64,000 nucleotides of DNA, taken from positions 2,604,001-2,668,000 of the forward strand of contig NZ_CP059973.1 in NCBI RefSeq assembly GCF_009193295.2. Reading direction: 5' to 3'. Shown in pieces: positions 46,723-54,449 of this stretch. Each line of letters opens with the position of its first letter. The first letter of the stretch is position 1. Source of the DNA: Bacteroides luhongzhouii. Its GTDB lineage: Bacteria > Bacteroidota > Bacteroidia > Bacteroidales > Bacteroidaceae. The notes beneath the pieces are model-generated. The model was not told the DNA's origin. It did not search any database and was given only the letters and a program-made list of their open reading frames with translations. A program made the position numbers and the translations under genes.

Positions 46723-46752
46723 TTGTAAGTTAGAGATAGCTGTCAGTGGGAA

Positions 46753-47367
46753 TTAATTCTCTTCCAGCCAGCCTTTTCCCTGTCGGACGATTTCCAGTTC
46801 GTTGTCCGTACATTTCACTACCGTTGAAGGTTCTATACCTCCGATACCGCCGTCGATGACCAGGTCGACGATGTCACCGAACTTTTCATCTATAAGTTCG
46901 GGATCTGTCATATATTCCAAGTCCTCATGTTCTTCGTGGGGCAGTGTGGTGGTCATAATGGGAGCGTCCAGCAGGCGTGCGATTTCACGGATGATGTTAT
47001 TGTCCGGCATACGGATACCCACTTCTTTCCGGTTGCGGAAGATTTTGGGTAACCGGTTGGTTCCGTTCAAAATAAAGGTAAATGGCCCCGGAAGATTATG
47101 CTTCATCAGTTTGAATACATTATTGTTTACTTTCGCATATTCGCTGATACTACTTAAATCATAACAGATGATAGACAGATTGTTTTTTCGAGGGTCTATT
47201 TCTTTAATCCGGCATATCCGTTCTATTGCACGTTCCTTCAGACCATGACAGCCGATGGCGTACATCGTATCGGTAGGATAGATGATAAGTCCGCCATCAT
47301 TCAGGATATCGATGATTCGTTGCAAATCCTGCGGATTGTTATTTTTGTCATATAACTTCAGAAGCAT
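46753..47367 (-). CDS. L-threonylcarbamoyladenylate synthase (Sua5/YciO/YrdC family)
   Basis: The 204-residue protein has the YrdC fold signatures GGLIIYPTDTMYAIGCHGL (30-48), KNNLSIICYDLSSIS and the GPFTFILNGTNRLP loop, followed by VGIRMPDN and a TVVKC-type end (STVVKCTDNELEIVRQGKG). The family makes threonylcarbamoyl-AMP from threonine, bicarbonate and ATP for tRNA t6A37 modification. It may be the YciO-type paralogue and not the essential TsaC; sequence inspection alone cannot separate them. It starts 19 bases after the AsmA-like gene and is probably co-transcribed with it. Confidence 0.88.
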   Translation of the reverse strand: MLLKLYDKNNNPQDLQRIIDILNDGGLIIYPTDTMYAIGCHGLKERAIERICRIKEIDPRKNNLSIICYDLSSISEYAKVNNNVFKLMKHNLPGPFTFILNGTNRLPKIFRNRKEVGIRMPDNNIIREIARLLDAPIMTTTLPHEEHEDLEYMTDPELIDEKFGDIVDLVIDGGIGGIEPSTVVKCTDNELEIVRQGKGWLEEN

Positions 47368-47386
47368 AACTTATCCTCCTTCACTC

Positions 47387-49915
47387 TTATTTGAGTTTCT
47401 TTTTTAAGAAATCCAGTGCCTTTTCCGCAGCTTTCTCTGTAACTTTTTGTTTGATTGAGTCTTTATTGGCGGTAGCGGCAGAGTCCAGTCCGAGTTTCTG
47501 CCCGAGTTTGCTGATTGCTTCATCCGCTACGGCTTCGACAGCTTGGTTGGCCATGCTTTTGGTATCTACGCTGACTTTCGGAGAGGTGAACGAACCTCCG
47601 ATTTTCAAGTCAAGAGTCATTAACTTAGAGATATTGCCTACGGATGCGGGCAGTTTCACTTTACCGGAATAGTCGATGGTTTGATCGAGTCCTGTGCTGC
47701 CGGAAAGATTCAACGTATAGTCTCCCATTTTTATATCAAATGGTTTGGTTTCTACGCGTCCGTCTTTGATGGTGAAATCCAATGTCATGTTTTTCACTTT
47801 CATGTCTTTCAGACTTGGTTGTTTCACGGCATCGGCTATCTGGTCGATTGCTTTTACTCCGCTTAAACTAAGGTCGCGCGTGGAAAGGCTACCGTCACCT
47901 TGCATTGTATTCAGTACGGGGCTCATGGCTGCATCCAAATCTGTCAGGACATTGATGCTTCCGGAGAAATTACCTTTCAGGTTTTCGAAGATAGGAGCCA
48001 TTTTCTGCACCATATCCAGCTCTTTGTAAGCTTGCGCAAAACCGATATCGGTGAGCTTGAATCCGGCTTTCATTTCCGGCTTCTTTACGTTGGCGGTGGA
48101 GTAATAGCCGTTCATCACGACATTACCACCCATGGTGTTCATGGAAAGGTTTTTCATATCCACTTTGCCATCTTTTACAACAAGTTTACCATTCATATTA
48201 TTGAACGACATCTTGTCGAATAACACCTGTTTCAGGTTGGCGTCCATTTGGAAGTCGATGTTGCGGGGAACCTCAACAATGCCTGTGGTAGCTGTAGCTA
48301 CGGAGTCGGCGGACGCAGCTTCTGATGGGGAGGCTTCATCGGTAGAAGCGGTTATGAAGTCGTTCAGATTGAAGTAGTTGGAACGAATATTCAGATTTCC
48401 TTTCAATGTAGTTCCTTTCAATGCATAACCGATATAGTTTTCAAACTTGCTGTCGGCTGTGATATCGTTCTTTCCGATGTTGACGGTTGTTTCACTCAAT
48501 TGGAGGTATTTCGGGGTGAAGGTGAAGAGTGACTTTTTGATTTCTACGTCCGGCATATCCTTCATCTTGAGTTTCATGTCCGTCAGTCTGATAGTACCTG
48601 AAGCTTGTATACGCTCGTATTCTTCTTTTTCGATAGATGAGAGGCGTCCCGACATTTGCATATCAGCGTCGATAGTACCGTTCAGTTCCATGTCTCCAAG
48701 CGGGTAGACTTGTTTGATCATGCCTAAGTTGAGTACTCCTTTCGCTTCTGCTTTAAAATCAGGATCGCTGACCGGTGTTTTTACATTGGCGGTCAAGCTG
48801 AACGGATTTCCGGCAAGGCGGAAACTGAACGGATTGATGTTGACTGTAGTCTGGTCAATATTTCCTCCGGGATTCTGGACGTTGGCACTGATGTTGATTT
48901 GATCTACTCCTGCCGGTAGAGCCGGATAGCGGAACATGGCATTCTTGACTTGCATGTCAATATTGAATGCGGGAACGGTATCTCCTTGCAGGATACCTTT
49001 GGCCGTTGCGGTAAGTGTTGCAGTTCCGTCTGTTTTCAGACTGGAGAATTCTGTGGCGTAAATGGCGGGAATCAATGACAAAATTTCCTTGAAGCCTATA
49101 TCATTCGTGTTAAGTTTCAAGTCCATGTCAATAGCTGGGTCTTTCAAAGCTACCCAGCCGTCGATACCTGCTTGAATGGCGTTGAGGCGGATGGTGTTGT
49201 CTTTTAATGTGTATTTGTTGTTGACAAGGTCGGCATCTACGTCCATTTTAGCGGAGATATTGGCATTTGCCAGGAAAGGGATTCCATTCATCTTGTAGGT
49301 GAGTGATTTAGTTTCCGCTTCCAGTTTCAGAGTGGTATGTTCGCTTCCTAAGTCTCCGGCGCAGATAGCGTTGAAGTCGCGGATATCAGCATACATTTTA
49401 CCTTGTTGGTCGTCATAAATCAGATTCATGTTTTTGATAACAAAGCGTTGCAGTTTCACTTTGAAGGGAGAAGATGTTTCTTCTTCTGTAACAGACGTTT
49501 CTGCTGTTGCTGCTGTATCCGGTTTCATGATATCCCAGTTGGCACGTCCGTCCGGTAAGACAATAGCATGTAACCGTGTGTCTTCAATAAATATTTTAGA
49601 AATATCGTAACCGCTATCTCCGAAAAGAGAGAATAAGTTGACTGCGGCGGTAACTTCTCCGGCTTGTACAAGAGTGTCATTGGCAAATTCACCTGTACCC
49701 TTCAGCCAGAAATCCTCGAGAGTGACAGAAGCCTGTGGAAAATTGCGGAACAGACTAATGTTAAGGTTCTTAAAGTCAAATTGTGCGTTAAGCATCTTGT
49801 TGCCTTCTGTTTTTACAATGTCGGCTATCTTTCCTTGGAAGGCGAAAGGAAGAAGGAACATCAAAATGATAATTACTCCTACGGTGATAGCTGCGATTTT
49901 CAAACCTTTTTTCAT
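47387..49915 (-). CDS. AsmA-like envelope protein
   Basis: The 842-residue protein has one N-terminal membrane anchor (ITVGVIIILMFLLPFAF, about 11-27). A long beta-rich periplasmic body follows with AsmA signatures: FDFKNLNISLFRNFPQASVTLEDF, the DISKIFIEDTRLHAIVLPDGRANWDI block and a C-terminal repeat region (DLKIGGSFTSPKVSVDTKSM) before a helical tail (KAAEKALDFLKKKLK). AsmA-like proteins belong to the bridge-like lipid-transport fold and affect outer-membrane assembly and lipid traffic. A candidate -7 box (minus strand TAGTTTTG, 49960-49953) lies 38 bases upstream. The exact cargo is unknown. Confidence 0.85.
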   Translation of the reverse strand: MKKGLKIAAITVGVIIILMFLLPFAFQGKIADIVKTEGNKMLNAQFDFKNLNISLFRNFPQASVTLEDFWLKGTGEFANDTLVQAGEVTAAVNLFSLFGDSGYDISKIFIEDTRLHAIVLPDGRANWDIMKPDTAATAETSVTEEETSSPFKVKLQRFVIKNMNLIYDDQQGKMYADIRDFNAICAGDLGSEHTTLKLEAETKSLTYKMNGIPFLANANISAKMDVDADLVNNKYTLKDNTIRLNAIQAGIDGWVALKDPAIDMDLKLNTNDIGFKEILSLIPAIYATEFSSLKTDGTATLTATAKGILQGDTVPAFNIDMQVKNAMFRYPALPAGVDQINISANVQNPGGNIDQTTVNINPFSFRLAGNPFSLTANVKTPVSDPDFKAEAKGVLNLGMIKQVYPLGDMELNGTIDADMQMSGRLSSIEKEEYERIQASGTIRLTDMKLKMKDMPDVEIKKSLFTFTPKYLQLSETTVNIGKNDITADSKFENYIGYALKGTTLKGNLNIRSNYFNLNDFITASTDEASPSEAASADSVATATTGIVEVPRNIDFQMDANLKQVLFDKMSFNNMNGKLVVKDGKVDMKNLSMNTMGGNVVMNGYYSTANVKKPEMKAGFKLTDIGFAQAYKELDMVQKMAPIFENLKGNFSGSINVLTDLDAAMSPVLNTMQGDGSLSTRDLSLSGVKAIDQIADAVKQPSLKDMKVKNMTLDFTIKDGRVETKPFDIKMGDYTLNLSGSTGLDQTIDYSGKVKLPASVGNISKLMTLDLKIGGSFTSPKVSVDTKSMANQAVEAVADEAISKLGQKLGLDSAATANKDSIKQKVTEKAAEKALDFLKKKLK

Positions 49916-49952
49916 TTGCTTCTATTTTAAGAGTTTGATATATTACAAAGAA

Positions 49953-49960
49953 CAAAACTA
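49953..49960 (-). promoter_or_regulatory. Candidate -7 box of the AsmA-like/Sua5 operon
   Basis: The minus strand reads TAGTTTTG, an exact TAnnTTTG match, 38 bases before the AsmA-like start. There is no convincing -33 element. Confidence 0.35.
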
Positions 49961-50134
49961 ATAAAAGTTTTTGATATAGAGGGAGAAAGAAGTTATTTTT
50001 AGGGAAACTGTATCTAATTTAATTTCATCTGGTGCAGTTTTGATTCTTTTCACCACAGAAAGGAATTAAAACAGATCTAAGTTGTTTTATTAATTTCCGT
50101 ACTGAAATGAAAATTGATATATTGATTACCTGGG

Positions 50135-52129
50135 CTATTTTTTCTTTCTAAGTTCTTCCGCAATTCTCCATTGCAGGGCGGCTTCTCCTTCTTTGCCGGC
50201 TTTTAACAGGGCGTCTCCGAAAAGTTCGTGTGCGCCGGCGTGTTCGGGTTTCAGGCTGGTGGCTTTGTCCAGGTCGGCGATGGCGCCTTCTGTGTTTTCT
50301 GTTTTTAGTCGGAGCTTTCCACGGTTATAGACTGCTTTAAAGTTTGCAGGATGGAGGTTGACAGCGGTGTTGAAACAGTTTTCAGCGTCGAAGTACTCTT
50401 TGTTGTTGAAGAGTGTGATTCCTTTTCTTATCCAGGCATCTATGTAGTTGGGATCGAGGCTAAGGGCTTTGTCGTAGTTGGCGAGGGCGGCACGTATGTC
50501 GTGGGCTTGGGTGACACATTCGTTTCCCATTAACAGATATTCGTGGGCGTATTGTCGTATACGTTCCTGTTGTTCGCGCATCTGTTCTTTGAGTTTTTTG
50601 TTTTGTTCTTTCAGTGTATTGATGATGCCGAGTTTGCGGCGGATCAAACGGCGGGGAACAGGTTTCTCAATATCGTAGCGGGAATGGATGGCACGGAAAA
50701 ACTGTTCCAGACATTCTTCCATATCCCCTTTGTCGAAGGCGCGTGAGGCTGCGACATATTGCACATCGGCCTGTGCTTGTTTCAGGGCTTTGTCGATGGC
50801 TTGGCGGTTGTTGAAACGTCCGGCAAAGTTGACGATTTCGGGGCGGACGAAGACATCGGCACGGTTAACAGGCTTTTTGAGCTGGATGCCATCCAGTGAG
50901 GTACAACGGCTAAGTGCTACGTATGCTTGTCCTCCTGCAAATACACCACCTGTGAAGTCGATGACTACACGGCTGAAGGTCAGTCCCTGACTTTTATGAA
51001 CAGTGATGGCCCATGCTAACCGGATAGGGTATTGAGTGAAGCTGCCTAACACTTCTTCTTCTATTTCTTTTGTTTTTTCGTTGTAGTGGTAGCGGATATT
51101 TCGCCATGATTCCAGTTTTACGTCACATTCTTTTCCATCGTCGGTGATGACGTAGATAGTTTCTTCTTCCTCATCAACTCCGGCAATGACACCAATCGTA
51201 CCGTTTACCCACCTGCGGTCAAAATCGTTTTTGATAAAGATGATTTGCGCACCGGGTTTTAACACAAGCTCTTGTGAAGTGGGCAGACTGCTTTCCGGAA
51301 AATCTCCTTCGATAACTCCTTCAAAAGTAATGGGATCTCCGGGGAGTTCTGCTAATTTCTTTTCATTAATGGCGTCGACCGTATCTCTTCGGGTAGCGAG
51401 TGTGATGTACATATCCGCTTCAGATTCTTCAATCTGGCTTCCGTAGCGGGTGTTGAGTAGTTGCAAATCTGCAGCTCCGGCAGTATTGGTGCGGATATGG
51501 TCGAGGACGCTGACAAATACAGGGTCCGTCTGTCGATATACTTTTTGAAGTTCGATAGAGACCAGGTCTATTTGTCCGAACACTCTGGCAGAAAAAAAGT
51601 AAGGAGTGGGATAGAAGCGGTTCAAAATTTCCCGCTCATCGTTCTTCACGACGGGTTCCAGTTGGAAGACGTCACCCACCAATAAAAGTTGTTTTCCACC
51701 GAATGGTTCGCGAAGATTATGTGAATAAACTCGTAAGATACGGTCGATGGCATCAATGATGTCTGCGCGTACCATGGAGATTTCGTCGATAATGACCAGT
51801 TCTATTTGTTCCAGCAACTTACGATGTGGCTTGGTGTATTTGAAGAACTCGTGAATACGGCCACGTTGGAGACTTAAATTAGGATCATCCGGCAATAACG
51901 GATAGAAAGGTAGTTTGAAGAAACTGTGCATGGTACTTCCACCGGCATTGATTGCGGCAATTCCGGTCGGTGCAAGTACAACATGCTTCTTCTTGGTATG
52001 CTCGCAGACATAACGCAGGAATGTAGATTTCCCCGTACCAGCTTTTCCGGTCAGAAAGACAGATTGACGGGTATATTGAATCAGATTCAGTGCATCTTGA
52101 AATGCTGTGTTATCAGTATCTACGCTCAT
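50135..52129 (-). CDS. PIF1-like AAA helicase with C-terminal TPR repeats
   Basis: The 664-residue protein has Walker A GKAGTGKST (28-36), Walker B VIIDE (Asp115-Glu116), and the helicase-family blocks VLAPTGIAAINAGGSTMHSFF and LAWAITVHKSQGLTFSRVVID...YVALSRC (UvrD_C_2-like motif VI). A coiled segment near 520-545 (NTLKEQNKKLKEQMREQQERI) leads to three TPR-like repeats to the end (ALANYDKALSLDPNYIDAWIRKG and following). PIF1 helicases unwind G-quadruplexes and forked DNA. The TPR tail suggests a partner protein. It follows the HAD phosphatase gene by 27 bases and is probably co-transcribed with it. Confidence 0.9.
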   Translation of the reverse strand: MSVDTDNTAFQDALNLIQYTRQSVFLTGKAGTGKSTFLRYVCEHTKKKHVVLAPTGIAAINAGGSTMHSFFKLPFYPLLPDDPNLSLQRGRIHEFFKYTKPHRKLLEQIELVIIDEISMVRADIIDAIDRILRVYSHNLREPFGGKQLLLVGDVFQLEPVVKNDEREILNRFYPTPYFFSARVFGQIDLVSIELQKVYRQTDPVFVSVLDHIRTNTAGAADLQLLNTRYGSQIEESEADMYITLATRRDTVDAINEKKLAELPGDPITFEGVIEGDFPESSLPTSQELVLKPGAQIIFIKNDFDRRWVNGTIGVIAGVDEEEETIYVITDDGKECDVKLESWRNIRYHYNEKTKEIEEEVLGSFTQYPIRLAWAITVHKSQGLTFSRVVIDFTGGVFAGGQAYVALSRCTSLDGIQLKKPVNRADVFVRPEIVNFAGRFNNRQAIDKALKQAQADVQYVAASRAFDKGDMEECLEQFFRAIHSRYDIEKPVPRRLIRRKLGIINTLKEQNKKLKEQMREQQERIRQYAHEYLLMGNECVTQAHDIRAALANYDKALSLDPNYIDAWIRKGITLFNNKEYFDAENCFNTAVNLHPANFKAVYNRGKLRLKTENTEGAIADLDKATSLKPEHAGAHELFGDALLKAGKEGEAALQWRIAEELRKKK

Positions 52130-52156
52130 TTAGCACGTTGACGTATTTGCAAATTA

Positions 52157-52942
52157 TTAAATGATTCCGAAATGTTTCATTGCCTTACTTATTCCGTCCT
52201 CGTCGATGGGAGCCGTGACATAATTGGCGGCAGCTTTCACGTCTTCTTTAGCTTGCCCCATGGCCACCCCGATGGCTGCGTGGCGAAGCATGCTGATGTC
52301 ATTTCCTCCGTCTCCGAATGCCATCGTTTCTTCTAGTTTAATATCGAAGTAACGGATCATTTCATCAATTCCTTTCTGTTTGGTATCTCCTTTTGCCGTA
52401 ACGTCTGCAAAGGCAGGATACCAGCGTCCTATCTCGCAGGTAGGGATGGACGGGCGGATTTCTTTTTCTTCTTCCTCCGTGATAAAAGGAGTCATCTGTA
52501 TAATTTCCTTGCTTGTTGCTTCTTCAAAAGATACAGTAGGGATCACATTCACATGCAGAAAATCGTAGAATATCTTTTTCACCATATCATCAGGTTGGCA
52601 GACAGAGATATGATGTTCTTCTACGAAAATGCAGGGAACACCTTTCTTCTCGCAAAAAGCTGCCATTGCTTTCACTTCTTCCTGTGGTATGGCACTTTTA
52701 TAAATAACCTGTTCACCGACAAAACAATAGGCTCCGTTCATGGTTATATATCCATCGATAAGGTTCCGGTCCTGCAATTCGGAAAGATTGTTGATAATGG
52801 CTTTCGGGCGTCCGGTAGCGATAAATATCTTTAGCCCTTTTGCGCGGGCAGCTTCCAGCGCCTCGATGGTAGAAGACGGTATACGGTGAGTTTCAAAACT
52901 GACCAGTGTTCCGTCTATATCAAAAAATAAAGCTTTCGTCAT
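52157..52942 (-). CDS. Cof-type HAD-superfamily phosphatase
   Basis: The 261-residue cytoplasmic hydrolase has motif I FFDIDGTLVSF (nucleophile Asp8, acid/base Asp10), motif II IFIATGRP and motif IV FGDGGNDISML. The C2-type cap between motifs II and III is typical of Cof/YbiV proteins that hydrolyse sugar phosphates or FMN-like substrates. The substrate cannot be told from sequence. It is divergent from the PLP-enzyme gene, and their -7 boxes nearly overlap. Confidence 0.92.
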   Translation of the reverse strand: MTKALFFDIDGTLVSFETHRIPSSTIEALEAARAKGLKIFIATGRPKAIINNLSELQDRNLIDGYITMNGAYCFVGEQVIYKSAIPQEEVKAMAAFCEKKGVPCIFVEEHHISVCQPDDMVKKIFYDFLHVNVIPTVSFEEATSKEIIQMTPFITEEEEKEIRPSIPTCEIGRWYPAFADVTAKGDTKQKGIDEMIRYFDIKLEETMAFGDGGNDISMLRHAAIGVAMGQAKEDVKAAANYVTAPIDEDGISKAMKHFGII

Positions 52943-52951
52943 AAATTCCTT

Positions 52952-52981
52952 TTTGAATTGAGCACAAATGTACTACTTTTG
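52952..52981. promoter_or_regulatory. Closely packed divergent promoters
   Basis: On the plus strand TTTG (52952-52955) and TACTTTTG (52974-52981) form a -33/-7 pair with 18-nt spacing for the PLP-enzyme gene. On the minus strand TACATTTG (52972-52965) is a -7 box for the HAD phosphatase, 22 bases before its start. The minus-strand -7 box lies within the plus-strand -33/-7 spacer, so the two promoters probably compete for polymerase. Confidence 0.55.
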
Positions 52982-53010
52982 TCTCACATAACATAAAAAC
53001 ATTATGCTGT

Positions 53011-54180
53011 ATGAACTATAATTTTGATGAAATAATAAACCGTAACGGTACAGATTCTGTAAAATGGGATGCTGTAGAAAGTCGTTGGGGACGCAATGAC
53101 TTGATTCCAATGTGGGTAGCTGATATGGATTTTCGTACGGCTCCTTTTGTAATAGAGGCTTTGAGAAAACGCCTAGAACATGAAGTGCTCGGATATACTT
53201 TTGCTTGCAAGGAATGGTCGGAGTCTATTGTTAATTGGCTAAAGGAGCGTCATGGCTGGACGATCCGCGAAGAGATGCTGACTTTCACTCCCGGTATTGT
53301 CCGCGGATTGGCTTTTGTTATTCATTGTTTTACGCAAAAAGGTGATAAAGTAATGGTCATGCCTCCTGTTTATCATCCTTTCTTTTTGGTAACGCAGAAG
53401 AATGAGCGTGAAGTAGTATACAGCCCATTGGTACTGAAAGATGGACAGTATCATATTGACTTTGACCGTTTTTGCCGGGATGTACAAGGATGCAAACTGC
53501 TGATTTTGAGTAATCCCCATAACCCGGGTGGACGCGTATGGACGAAAGAGGAACTTTCTCTAATAGCTGATATCTGTTACGAAAGCGGTACTTTGGTGAT
53601 CTCTGACGAGATTCATGCCGACTTGACCTTACCTCCTTATAAACATCCTACTTTTGCTTTAATTTCGGAAAAAGCACGAATGAATTCACTTGTCTTTATG
53701 TCTCCGAGCAAAGCATTCAATATGCCGGGGTTGGCCAGTTCTTATGCAATTATTGAAAATGACGAACTTCGTCATCGTTTCCAAAAGTATATGGAAGCAA
53801 GTGAATTCAGTGAAGGACATCTGTTTGCTTATCTTAGTGTAGCGGCAGCTTACAGTCATGGAACAGAATGGCTGGATCAAGTGGTAGCCTATATTAAAGG
53901 AAATGTGGACTTTACAGAAACATATTTGAAAGAACATATTCCTGCCATTAAAATGATTCGTCCGCAAGCCTCTTATCTTATTTTCCTGGATTGTCGTGAG
54001 TTGGGACTCAATCAGAAAGAATTGAGCCGGCTTTTCGTAGAAGATGCTCATCTTGCATTAAATGACGGAACAACATTTGGCAAGGAGGGGGAAGGCTTTA
54101 TGCGATTGAACATCGCTTGTCCGCGTGCCGTGTTGGAACAAGCATTGAAACAATTGGAACAAGCAGTAAACAATAGATAG
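53011..54180 (+). CDS. PatB/MalY-type PLP-dependent C-S lyase/aminotransferase
   Basis: The 389-residue fold-type-I PLP enzyme begins with the family-typical NYNFDEIINRNGTDSVKWD and IPMWVADMDF. It has LSNPHNPGGRVWTKEEL, the PLP-anchoring SDEIHADL, and the Schiff-base Lys234 in SPSKAFNMPGL. The C-terminus carries MRLNIACPR (substrate carboxylate arginine). PatB/MalY enzymes cleave cystathionine or cysteine conjugates and sometimes act as aminotransferases. The length is normal. It has its own promoter (TTTG-18-TACTTTTG) and no co-directional neighbour downstream. Confidence 0.92.
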   Translation: MNYNFDEIINRNGTDSVKWDAVESRWGRNDLIPMWVADMDFRTAPFVIEALRKRLEHEVLGYTFACKEWSESIVNWLKERHGWTIREEMLTFTPGIVRGLAFVIHCFTQKGDKVMVMPPVYHPFFLVTQKNEREVVYSPLVLKDGQYHIDFDRFCRDVQGCKLLILSNPHNPGGRVWTKEELSLIADICYESGTLVISDEIHADLTLPPYKHPTFALISEKARMNSLVFMSPSKAFNMPGLASSYAIIENDELRHRFQKYMEASEFSEGHLFAYLSVAAAYSHGTEWLDQVVAYIKGNVDFTETYLKEHIPAIKMIRPQASYLIFLDCRELGLNQKELSRLFVEDAHLALNDGTTFGKEGEGFMRLNIACPRAVLEQALKQLEQAVNNR

Positions 54181-54196
54181 ATTTATTTATTTATTT

Positions 54197-54306
54197 ATTC
54201 TCAACTGTACTTATCCCTATGAGAAAAAATACTCATACCTATGAGAATATATTTCCATTGGTATGAGAATCTTTTCTCATAGGGATGAGAATAATCTCTT
54301 GTCTGC
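54197..54306. repeat. Second 22-bp-periodic dyad array (5 units)
   Basis: ATGAGA recurs at 54219, 54241, 54263 and 54285, exactly 22 bases apart, and a related unit (54197-54218) precedes them. Units 1 and 3 contain TATGAG-N8-CTCATA dyads. The units also pair with one another: ATCCCTATGAGAAAA (54213-54227) with TTTTCTCATAGGGAT (54272-54286), and inside it CTCATACC with GGTATGAG. The array lies between the convergent PLP-enzyme and GH106 genes, like the array at 33707. A terminator function is possible, but a plain terminator would not need the fixed period. Confidence 0.8.
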
Positions 54307-54449
54307 ATGGAATGAAACAGCGTTTATAATCACTTGTCTACTAGCTTGTAACTACCTGAAAAGGTTGATTACTTTTCTTCTTATCTCTAGCTTCAGTTGA
54401 CAAAGTGCGTTGCTTATCCCTAACGAGATATTTTCCTCTTTTTCAATCC

